Part shown: piece by piece, positions 1 to 6,742 of the stretch | How the letters are laid out: each line of letters begins with the position of its first letter | Numbering within the stretch: the first letter of the stretch is position 1 | Assembly: GCA_017481495.1 (NCBI GenBank) | Contig: JAFUPC010000115.1 | Coordinates: 1-32,040, forward strand | DNA: 32,040 bases | Source of the DNA: Clostridia bacterium | GTDB lineage: Bacteria > Bacillota > Clostridia > Oscillospirales > CAG-272 | Direction of reading: 5' to 3' | Translations under genes and position numbers: made by a program | The notes under the pieces: model-generated | The model's database searches: none | What the model saw: only the letters and a program-made list of their open reading frames with translations | Told to the model about the DNA's origin: nothing

Positions 1-43
1 CACACGCCTTGATTTTGAACTCCTTGCTGTACGTCCTTTTCAA
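1..43 (-). CDS. Transposase N-terminus (partial, runs off left edge)
   Basis: Only 14 codons are visible, reading leftward from a TTG start at 43. The peptide begins MKRTYSKEFKIKAC, which matches the usual opening of IS3-type OrfA or related HTH transposases (K-x-Y-S-x-E-F-K). A ribosome binding site (AGAGGTG, positions 56-50 on the minus strand) sits 6 nt before the TTG, and a promoter lies at 66-94. That combination makes this a real gene start. The rest of the element lies outside the window, so the family, intactness and terminal repeats cannot be judged. The family assignment is inferred from the short N-terminus only. Confidence 0.55.
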   Translation of the reverse strand, partial: MKRTYSKEFKIKAC

Positions 44-65
44 TGGACTCACCTCTTTCAAGTTA

Positions 66-94
66 ATTATACCACTAACTCTTCGATTTGTCCA
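66..94 (-). promoter_or_regulatory. Promoter for the left-edge transposase
   Basis: Read on the minus strand, TGGACA (94-89) and TATAAT (71-66) are separated by 17 nt, with TGG directly before the -10 (extended -10). It points left toward the transposase start at 43. Confidence 0.6.
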
Positions 95-372
95 CTTATA
101 TTATACAACTTTCATTTTTTCACTTTTCATTCATCACTCTTCACTATTCTCTGAAAACCAAAAGGCTTCCGCTATATCAATATTTTTCCCAATAACATTC
201 CGGAATAACATTCCGGACAGATATGAAAATCTTTCAACAGTGCGAGAGATTTTCTGATCCGCGGGAAGCAGATTGCTTCCCCTACAAAATCATTTGATTG
301 CATTGCGCAATGCAATATCAGCATCACCCCCTTGGGTTGACAATAATATTTCCCCCGAAAGGTCTCATCATC
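95..372. other. Intergenic region with short repeats, no gene seen
   Basis: This AT-rich stretch lies between the divergent transposase promoter and yczE. It holds a perfect 13-bp tandem repeat AATAACATTCCGG at 191-203 and 204-216, and an 8-bp hairpin GGGAAGCA-GAT-TGCTTCCC at 263-281. A perfect 20-bp palindrome lies at 297-316. The open frames across it are short, AT-rich and lack a ribosome binding site. No clear sigma-A promoter for yczE was found, although TTGATT (294-299) and TATCAG (316-321) with a 16-nt spacer is a weak candidate. Confidence 0.6.
297..316. repeat. Perfect 20-bp palindrome upstream of yczE
   Basis: ATTGCATTGC is followed immediately by its reverse complement GCAATGCAAT. 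It lies 57 nt upstream of the yczE ATG and within the spacer of the weak promoter candidate 294-321. It could be an operator or a repeat-element core; the sequence does not decide between them. Confidence 0.6.
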
Positions 373-1026
373 ATGTCCCCCAAAGAACTCACCAAACGCT
401 ACACTCTCTTCATCATCAGCCTCCTGTTCTCCGGTATCGGTGTCGCGTTCACAAAGACGGGCGCGCTCGGCGTTTCGCCCATTTCTTCGCTTGCCAACGT
501 CCTTTCCCTGCGGTTTCCGTTTTTCTCCATCGGGGAATGGCTCATCGTCACCAATCTCGCGCTGGTCGCGGGACAGATTGTCATTCTGCGCCGTGAATTC
601 CGTCCAATCGAGCTTTTGCAGATTCCGCTGTCGTTTCTGTTCGGATATTTCACGGACTTCGGAATGTGGATTGCATCGTTCGTCCCGGTGGATTCTTACC
701 CGATGCAGCTTGTCATGGTCGTTCTGGGTGTTGTCATTCTCGGTTTCGGCATTTCGCTGTCCGTTGCCGCAAACGTCATCATGAACGCCGGGGAAGCGTT
801 CGTCCGCACCCTTGCCGCGGTTACGGGACGGAAATTCGGCAACGTCAAGATTGCGTTTGACGTCGGCATCGTCGCGTTTTCCGCCGTGCTTTCGCTTGTC
901 CTGTTCGGCGGGCGGATCGAGGGCATCCGTGAGGGAACGCTCATCGCCGCGTTCTGCACGGGTTTGTGCGTGAAGCTGTTTTCGCGGGCGGTACACATTC
1001 CCTTAAACCGGTTTCTTGAAAAATAA
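373..1026 (+). CDS. yczE: YczE/YyaS/YitT-type integral membrane protein
   Basis: This is a 217-aa multi-pass membrane protein of the family called YczE/YyaS (COG2364 type). About five to six hydrophobic helices span the length. The first carries the characteristic FTKTGALGVSPISSLANVLS segment, and a second conserved stretch, GFGISLSVAANVIMNAGEAF, lies mid-protein. The ATG at 373 is chosen because GAAAGG at 357-362 precedes it; the longer frame from 298 would add a non-homologous 25-residue leader from palindromic DNA. Family members often sit near transcriptional regulators and are presumed transporters of unknown substrate. The last 110 nt of this gene recur at 2827-2936 with 10 substitutions, nearly all silent at the protein level. 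Confidence 0.85.
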   Translation: MSPKELTKRYTLFIISLLFSGIGVAFTKTGALGVSPISSLANVLSLRFPFFSIGEWLIVTNLALVAGQIVILRREFRPIELLQIPLSFLFGYFTDFGMWIASFVPVDSYPMQLVMVVLGVVILGFGISLSVAANVIMNAGEAFVRTLAAVTGRKFGNVKIAFDVGIVAFSAVLSLVLFGGRIEGIREGTLIAAFCTGLCVKLFSRAVHIPLNRFLEK

Positions 1027-1218
1027 AGATTTGTGCTGATTTTTCTTTGAAAGAATTTTTTGTGGGATTTCTTCAACGCTGCTTGCTGATATGAAACAGA
1101 CACCATCGTGTGCCATATTGTCTGTTTACAATGAATCCGATTTGTGATATAATATCGTAAGCAAACAAAAAGCGATGCTTTTTGCAATGAAGCCAACGAA
1201 AACCTTACGGAGAAAATT
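1027..1218 (+). promoter_or_regulatory. Promoter for membrane protein/XRE pair (TTTACA-17-TATAAT)
   Basis: The -35 TTTACA is at 1125-1130 and the -10 TATAAT at 1148-1153, with a 17-nt spacer and TG two bases before the -10. The remainder of this gap is AT-rich and holds only a weak 5-bp hairpin after the yczE stop (around 1044-1062), so termination of yczE here is uncertain. Confidence 0.7.
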
Positions 1219-1761
1219 ATGAAACGAACACTTTGGAATATTACGGTTTCCTCAATCATCACCTTGGCAGCATATCTTGCACTGTATGCTGTCTGGGGCG
1301 CAATTTTAAGCACTCTTGAAAATCAGATATTAAAATTTTTTCTGATCGCGCTGATGACAACCGCTGCATTCGGTTTTTTCTTGCTTTATAAATCGAAAAT
1401 CAGAAACTCTGTTGGTGAGGACGAAATTGTCTCCGATTACAAAGACAAAGAATATATTTCTTTCACAGATGATTTTCGGTTGATTCTGAAGCGGGAATCC
1501 CAAATGCTCATCTGCATGATTTCAATCGTTGTGGTTTGCTTTGCGCTGAACACATTCGATGAAGTCGTATTTGGAAAGGGAAAGAAAATGATTTCCGCTC
1601 CCGCACTTGTTTTTGCGCCTATGTGTATGTTTGAATCCGTGATCAATGTCCCGTTTGTCGGATATGTGTTAAGTGCTGTGCTCGACTGCGCGGCATATAT
1701 TGCATTTCTTTTATTGTATCGTAAAAAGAAATATGATTACTGGATGAAGAATAAGCTGTAA
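1219..1761 (+). CDS. Four-helix membrane protein of unknown function
   Basis: This is a 180-aa protein I do not recognise. It has hydrophobic segments at about residues 7-31, 37-57, 95-115 and 140-170, with a charged loop (about 58-93) between the second and third. GGAG precedes the ATG by about 6 nt and a good promoter lies upstream. The stop is separated by one base from the start of the XRE regulator, so the two form one transcript and are probably functionally linked, for instance a membrane sensor or stress protein with its regulator. The pair is bracketed by two copies of the yczE 3' end. Base composition is visibly more AT-rich than the yczE and MutS-like genes around it, which fits an acquired segment. 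Confidence 0.75.
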   Translation: MKRTLWNITVSSIITLAAYLALYAVWGAILSTLENQILKFFLIALMTTAAFGFFLLYKSKIRNSVGEDEIVSDYKDKEYISFTDDFRLILKRESQMLICMISIVVVCFALNTFDEVVFGKGKKMISAPALVFAPMCMFESVINVPFVGYVLSAVLDCAAYIAFLLLYRKKKYDYWMKNKL

Positions 1762-1762
1762 T

Positions 1763-2839
1763 ATGATTATGGAACTCAAGAACAAATTGAAAGAATTGCG
1801 AGTGGCTCACGGTATGACACAGGAGGCGGTTGCGGAACACCTCGGCGTTTCCTCGCAAACCGTTTCAAAATGGGAACGGGGATTGCTGTCGCCCGATATC
1901 TCACTTCTGCCCCAAATCGCCCTGCTTTTCAAATGCTCGATCGATTCCTTGTTCGATATGGATTTGGTTTGGAGTATTGAACATCGTAAGGAATTTGGCG
2001 AGAAAATTCATGCGCTCCACGAAAAAGAGGATTGGGAAGGCGTATATCAGACTTGGATTCGTGAAATAGAGTTGAATCCCGACCATTACGGCAATTATGC
2101 AGATGTAATGCTGCATGTATATCGCAAAAAGCTGTATGATAAAGCGCGTGTTGAAAAAATGATTTCTCTCGCGGAGCACGCCGAGAAGTGTTGTACAGAT
2201 GACGATAAACGCAATGAGATCTATCGGATCATGCTTCAACTTTGCTCGGAATCGATGGCTCCCGATATCAGGGAAAAAGGAAAATATTATTACAAAAAGC
2301 TGCCGTCATTGCGCCATAGCCGAGAAGTATATGCAAAATTCGTCATGGAGGGTGAAGAATACAGATCACAGGTTCTGAAAAACATCATTTACACGATTGA
2401 TATTGCAGAGTGTTCGGTACGCCAGCTGATTACTCCCGATATGCCGCCCAAAGAAAAGTTATTTTATTATCAAAAGGCGGCCGCACTGCTGGAAACAATA
2501 TTAGACGGTAAGTACGCGGGCTTTTATGATCCGCCGCTTCTTTCCGACTATGTCGAAATTGCAAAGACATACGTTCAACTTGGGCAAACGGATACGGCAG
2601 AAGAATATATCACCCGTATTCTTACGGCATTAGAAAAGCATATGGCAGAATCCGAGAGGGAACAGAAATCCAAAATTCTGTACTCCACAAGGCCGCGCAG
2701 CGACGTCCCAACCGAGCAGATATGCAAAAAGCTATTGCAGAATATGTTGAATACCACGGAGCTCGAACCGTTCATGGAGCAGATCTCGGACCTGCAAAAA
2801 AGGTACGAAGAATATGTTTCCCGCAAAGGGCATCCGTGA
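1763..2839 (+). CDS. XRE-family regulator with TPR-like C-terminus; 3' end fused to repeat
   Basis: The protein has 358 aa. Residues 4-65 form a Cro/CI-type helix-turn-helix (MTQEAVAEHLGVSSQTVSKW is the core). It is followed by a long alpha-helical region resembling tetratricopeptide repeats, as in other Bacillota one-component or peptide-sensing XRE regulators. ATG at 1763 or 1769 are both possible; neither has a good ribosome binding site, so translation is likely coupled to the upstream membrane protein one base away. The last codons (GHP, stop) are read from the duplicated yczE tail in a different frame, so the natural C-terminus appears to have been replaced. The ligand and target promoters are unknown; the gene's own operon promoter is the obvious candidate. 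Confidence 0.85.
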   Translation: MIMELKNKLKELRVAHGMTQEAVAEHLGVSSQTVSKWERGLLSPDISLLPQIALLFKCSIDSLFDMDLVWSIEHRKEFGEKIHALHEKEDWEGVYQTWIREIELNPDHYGNYADVMLHVYRKKLYDKARVEKMISLAEHAEKCCTDDDKRNEIYRIMLQLCSESMAPDIREKGKYYYKKLPSLRHSREVYAKFVMEGEEYRSQVLKNIIYTIDIAECSVRQLITPDMPPKEKLFYYQKAAALLETILDGKYAGFYDPPLLSDYVEIAKTYVQLGQTDTAEEYITRILTALEKHMAESEREQKSKILYSTRPRSDVPTEQICKKLLQNMLNTTELEPFMEQISDLQKRYEEYVSRKGHP

Positions 2840-2933
2840 GGGAACGCTCATCGCCGCGTTCTGCACGGGACTGTGCGTGAAGCTGTTTTCGAGAGCGGTA
2901 CATGTGCCGCTGAACCGGTTTCTTGAAAAATAA
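2826..2933 (+). pseudogene. Remnant copy of the yczE 3' end
   Basis: The reading frame gives ...GIREGTLIAAFCTG... through ...PLNRFLEK stop. It is identical to the YczE C-terminus above except for one Ile-to-Val change, although the DNA differs at 10 of 110 positions (920-1029 against 2827-2936). The excess of silent changes means both copies diverged under selection as functional genes before this one lost its 5' part. It has no start codon of its own and overlaps the XRE stop codon. The strong terminator directly after it was probably the original yczE terminator. Confidence 0.85.
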
Positions 2934-2943
2934 AGACATCCTG

Positions 2944-2988
2944 ACAACACCCGGTGTGACGCTTGTGTCCGGGTGTTGTTTTTTTTTT
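2944..2988 (+). terminator. Intrinsic terminator
   Basis: A perfect 11-bp stem, ACAACACCCGG (2944-2954) with CCGGGTGTTGT (2969-2979), is followed by a run of ten T. It ends the yczE/membrane protein/XRE region. Confidence 0.9.
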
Positions 2989-3020
2989 GTGAAAAATGCG
3001 GCAGACCGCCGAAAACAGTC

Positions 3021-3049
3021 TTGCATTTTGTAATCTTTTATGGTATAAT
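3021..3049 (+). promoter_or_regulatory. Promoter upstream of 3087 gene
   Basis: TTGCAT (3021-3026) and TATAAT (3044-3049) have a 17-nt spacer, with TGG directly before the -10. It is the likely start of the 3087-8440 transcription unit. Confidence 0.75.
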
Positions 3050-3086
3050 GATACCGTAGCCCATAACAAATCTGGGGGATCGGCAT

Positions 3087-3674
3087 ATGAAACTGCTTCT
3101 CTGGCTTCTCCTCTTTTTATTCCTTGCATGGGGCATTCCGTATCTGCGCATATTTGCAAAACGGGTGTGTCTGCTTATCCGGCTGAAAAACGCTGTGAAA
3201 AAGCACGGCTGGCAGCTACACGGCACCCATCGCCTGTGGTGGCTTGGCGGAAACAACGGAAAAACGTGCGACTTCCATCTTTACACGGGAGAGCGTCTTT
3301 ATTCCGTCAAGCTGTTTTCCGTAAAATATCATAAATCCGCCCTCATCCTCTCCGACGGGCACCGGTATCGTTTCCGGTATTATCTCGGTCTTATCGGACA
3401 GGCGGCATCTGCGCGCATTCCCATTGACGGCACGGTCCGGCGGATGCCGCAGTACAATTTCCGTGCGGGAATCCCGCAGAAGTGGGACACGGCATATCCG
3501 CACAGCATTCTTCTCATCCATCCCGTATGTATCGAGATCTGCGATTCCCCAAAACACGATAAAGAGATTCCGCGCGGTGCGGGGGACAGATATTACGATA
3601 TGCAGATATACTCTCTGCGCCGGTTTCTTGCCCGCGCGGAACTTGACGATTTCTCTCATGTGGAAACTGATTGA
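3087..3674 (+). CDS. Hypothetical protein with N-terminal membrane anchor
   Basis: This is a 195-aa protein I do not recognise. Residues 2-22 are strongly hydrophobic and are followed by basic residues (KRVCLLIRLKNAVKKHGW), suggesting a signal anchor with a mostly soluble domain. The soluble part is rich in aromatic and basic residues (HRYRFRYYLG, DRYYDMQIYSLRRF). Spacing to the next gene is 47 nt without a terminator, so it probably shares a transcript with the MutS-like pair. The start at 3087 follows a modest GGGGGAT site. Confidence 0.7.
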   Translation: MKLLLWLLLFLFLAWGIPYLRIFAKRVCLLIRLKNAVKKHGWQLHGTHRLWWLGGNNGKTCDFHLYTGERLYSVKLFSVKYHKSALILSDGHRYRFRYYLGLIGQAASARIPIDGTVRRMPQYNFRAGIPQKWDTAYPHSILLIHPVCIEICDSPKHDKEIPRGAGDRYYDMQIYSLRRFLARAELDDFSHVETD

Positions 3675-3721
3675 TTCCGCGTGCGGAGCCTTGACAACCA
3701 ATCAAATCCGGAGGAAACAAC

Positions 3722-5176
3722 GTGACAGCACCAACCATTCTGACCGTCGGTCAGAGCCAGACCATTCCCGACACGACTTTTGATGACTTACAGCTCAGGC
3801 GGCTTCTGTCGGACAAAACCATCCGCATCTTATCCCACCCGGCCGAAACACCGGACGGAAAGAAAAACGAGATCATCGCAAGACAGGAAATTTTCCGTCT
3901 GATGCGTGATCCGGACAAATACGCCCGCATCAAGGCGTGCTACGTCGAACTGAAAGAATACGAGCGTGCCGTGCGGCTCTGGCGCGCAAGCGCGGTTGCT
4001 GTGGAAAAACGGTATCTGTTTTCCGAAGCACTTGCCGGCTTTGCTTCCATCTGCAAAACGCTCGGCACACTGTCCGAGGTCGGGGACTCTACCCGCTTCG
4101 CCGCACTGTCCGCCTACTGGCGCGAGATCCTGTCAGCACAGGGTGCGCTGGAAGCAGACATCGCATCGCTGAAAGCCATTCTTGCCCGCGCGGGGAAGTG
4201 CAACCTCTCGATGGGAGAGCGGTATTTCCTGACGCGCGACGACGTCCCGCAGACCGTGTATGACGAGCTTGTCACGGCGGCAGAGGAGCTTGGACTGGAC
4301 ATCCCGGAGCGCAAAAACACGCGCATCCGCTTAAACGATGCCATTTCCAACGCCGTTGCCGAGCTGTATCCCGACGAGATGGCGCAGTGCGATAGCTATA
4401 TCGAAAAATACAAAGACCTGCCGTTTGATGCGCCGTCCTCCTATATCGCGGAATTTGATTTCTTCTATTCCGTGCTTGCCTTGTGCGAAAAGGCGGACGA
4501 GAAAGGCATTCCGCTGTGCTATCCGACCGTTGCTGATAAACGGCAGTATCTTGCCAAAAAAGTTTACGACATTTCGCTGTTCATCAAAGATGCCGACCGC
4601 ATTGTGCCCAACGACACCTATTTTTCGGCGGAGGAACCGTTTTTCTTCATCACCGGTGCAAACGGCGGCGGCAAAACGACCTACCTGCGTGCCTCCGGCA
4701 TCAATCTGATCCTGTTTCTGGGCGGCTGTCCCATTTTCGCGGAGGATGCGGAAATTTATCCGTTCACGTCGGTACTGACACACTTCCCGGCGGACGAACG
4801 CTTCACCTCCGGCGGACGGCTGGAGGAAGAACAGATGCGTGTCAACTATCTGCTGAACACCTGCAATGCGGATACGTTCATTGTGTTCAATGAAACATAC
4901 AGCGGCACCGACGACAAAATGGGCTGCGAGATGACCCTTGACACCGCATCGAAGATCAAAGAAAAGCAGACCTTCGGTCTATTCGTCACGCACTTCCACG
5001 AGGTTCGTGCGGGCGGTTGGCCGATGCTCAATACCGTCATTGAAGAGGACGAATATCACCGCCGGACGTTCCGCATCGTGCGCGACTTTGGTATCACATC
5101 GTCGTTTGCGGATGATATTTTACGGAAATACAGACTCGACCGCGTGTCGCTTTCGGAAAGGGGTGTCGGCGCATGA
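3722..5176 (+). CDS. MutS-like ATPase A, no mismatch-recognition domain
   Basis: This 484-aa protein starts at GTG with GGAGG (3710-3714) 7 nt upstream. The C-terminal half is a MutS domain V (ABC-type) ATPase. It has Walker A GANGGGKTT at residues 312-320, a Walker B-like TFIVFNETYSGT around 385-396 and an H-loop FVTHFH with His424. The N-terminal half is helical, resembling the lever/clamp region. The protein lacks the MutS mismatch-binding domain I and is far shorter than MutS (about 850 aa), so it is not the canonical repair protein. The usual Walker B Asp is Asn390. Its stop overlaps the start of a second MutS-like gene, suggesting a heterodimer. The DNA or RNA substrate is unknown. Confidence 0.85.
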   Translation: MTAPTILTVGQSQTIPDTTFDDLQLRRLLSDKTIRILSHPAETPDGKKNEIIARQEIFRLMRDPDKYARIKACYVELKEYERAVRLWRASAVAVEKRYLFSEALAGFASICKTLGTLSEVGDSTRFAALSAYWREILSAQGALEADIASLKAILARAGKCNLSMGERYFLTRDDVPQTVYDELVTAAEELGLDIPERKNTRIRLNDAISNAVAELYPDEMAQCDSYIEKYKDLPFDAPSSYIAEFDFFYSVLALCEKADEKGIPLCYPTVADKRQYLAKKVYDISLFIKDADRIVPNDTYFSAEEPFFFITGANGGGKTTYLRASGINLILFLGGCPIFAEDAEIYPFTSVLTHFPADERFTSGGRLEEEQMRVNYLLNTCNADTFIVFNETYSGTDDKMGCEMTLDTASKIKEKQTFGLFVTHFHEVRAGGWPMLNTVIEEDEYHRRTFRIVRDFGITSSFADDILRKYRLDRVSLSERGVGA

Positions 5177-6702
5177 GCATGAGACTGAGTCTTCTCTATC
5201 CCGAGGGCATCCGTGCCAAGACTGCCCTCAGCCCGGGCGAACCCGATACCGGCAAGATCGGCCCGCGCACCTTATACCACCTGTCCCTTGACAGCACCTT
5301 TGCTTCCATCAGTGAAGATGATGCCATGCGCCGCGCGTTTCTGTCGGTCGTCTCCATGCCGTGTCTGAAATCGCACATGGTCGATTACCGGCAGGAAATT
5401 CTGCGGGTGTTTGCAAAGCATCCCGATTTCATGAACGACTTCGCCTCCCTCTACGACCGCTTCAACGGTCTGAAAGAGGGTCACGACCGCGAGCGGCAGG
5501 CGATGATGCGCTCCATCCACAATTCCACCGCCGGCGCATCCGCGCAGACCCTGAAAAATCTCCTACAGGCAAACGCCGTTACCTTAAAACGCTGTCTTGC
5601 GTTCGTCCGTTCCCTGTCCGACCTTTGTGCGGAATACCGCATCAACACCGACGAGTGCAAAGCGACGGGTCTGAAGCGCGTGGCACGGGAAGCGGGAGAA
5701 CTGTCCAATTCCTCGGCGTTTGACCGTCTGACCGCGCTCTGCACTCGGTTTGAGAACATGGGTGTCGATGATGTTCTGGACTTCTCCGTGCAGATCGGCG
5801 AGGGCGGCCAGATCGAGGAATGCCGGATGATCGAGCACAAATATCTGCACATCACGGACCCCGAGGAAAATAACCGCCGGTTCTTGTTCTTCCGCAAAAA
5901 CGAAACAGCGGACAGCGGAACCTGCGTGCGCATCTATCTTTATGAGGATACCACCTATGATAAGCTGATTGCCGTTCCGCTCCAGCTGCTTGCCGAGCAG
6001 ATCGACGCCATCACCGACCAGATCTTTGAAAAGTTCTGCTATATCGCGCCGGAAATGAGCTTCTACATCATCGCGGTGCAGTATATCGAGACCCTGAAGC
6101 TCCGCGGCGTTCCGTATTGCTGGCCGTCGGTTGCCGAGGGTGCGGAGATGCGCATCCGCGGTCTGCGTGACCTGATGCTCGTCTGCGAAACCGAAAAAGG
6201 TGCCGCAAAGACGGTCATCCCCAACGACATGGGCAGGGAAGACACCCGTCACGGCATGATCGTGTTCGGTGAGAACAGCTCCGGAAAAACGGTCTATCTG
6301 CGTTCCGTCGGTACGGCACAGCTGCTCGGACAGGCGGGACTGCCCATTCCGGCTGACGATGCAAGACTGCCTGTCTGCGCACAGATCGTCACGCAGTTCT
6401 CCGAGGCGGAAAAGGAATTTGAACGCGGCAACGATGCGGGCCGCTTTGAACAGGAGGTCAGAGAGCTTGCTTCCGTCATTGATTCGCTTGGCGAGGGCGC
6501 GATGGTACTGCTCAACGAAACCTTCCAGACCACTGCCTACGAGGAGGGTGCCGAAGGACTTTACCACATCCTCAATTATTTCTCGGCACACGACATCCGC
6601 TTTTTGCTCGTTTCTCATCTGCATCAGCTCGAGGGAAGATTCGACGACGGCGAGGTCGGCATTTACCGGACACATCCCGGATACAAGGTGCTGTCCGACT
6701 GA
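5173..6702 (+). CDS. MutS-like ATPase B, partner of the upstream paralogue
   Basis: The protein has 509 aa. Its ATG overlaps the previous stop (ATGA), so translation is coupled. The C-terminal MutS-type ATPase has Walker A GENSSGKTV at about residues 366-374. A signature-like stretch GRFEQEVREL lies at about 423-432, Walker B-like MVLLNETFQTT has Asn448-Glu449, and the H-loop is VSHLHQ with His482. Residues 1-300 are helical and have no recognisable mismatch-binding or Smr nuclease domain. Both members of the pair carry Asn-Glu where MutS proteins have Asp-Glu, which looks like a hallmark of this subfamily and not decay, because all other motifs are kept. It likely forms a heterodimer with the 3722 product. 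Confidence 0.85.
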   Translation: MSMRLSLLYPEGIRAKTALSPGEPDTGKIGPRTLYHLSLDSTFASISEDDAMRRAFLSVVSMPCLKSHMVDYRQEILRVFAKHPDFMNDFASLYDRFNGLKEGHDRERQAMMRSIHNSTAGASAQTLKNLLQANAVTLKRCLAFVRSLSDLCAEYRINTDECKATGLKRVAREAGELSNSSAFDRLTALCTRFENMGVDDVLDFSVQIGEGGQIEECRMIEHKYLHITDPEENNRRFLFFRKNETADSGTCVRIYLYEDTTYDKLIAVPLQLLAEQIDAITDQIFEKFCYIAPEMSFYIIAVQYIETLKLRGVPYCWPSVAEGAEMRIRGLRDLMLVCETEKGAAKTVIPNDMGREDTRHGMIVFGENSSGKTVYLRSVGTAQLLGQAGLPIPADDARLPVCAQIVTQFSEAEKEFERGNDAGRFEQEVRELASVIDSLGEGAMVLLNETFQTTAYEEGAEGLYHILNYFSAHDIRFLLVSHLHQLEGRFDDGEVGIYRTHPGYKVLSD

Positions 6703-6742
6703 CAGTGAAGAAAATTAAATCCCACAGAAAGGATTCAACAAT

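Noticed and set aside
9..257. 82-codon plus-strand frame at the left edge
   Set aside because: AT-rich, no ribosome binding site, and overlaps the divergent transposase start and promoter.
5584..6675. Minus-strand frame of 363 codons over MutS-like B
   Set aside because: Antisense shadow of a coupled, motif-bearing gene.
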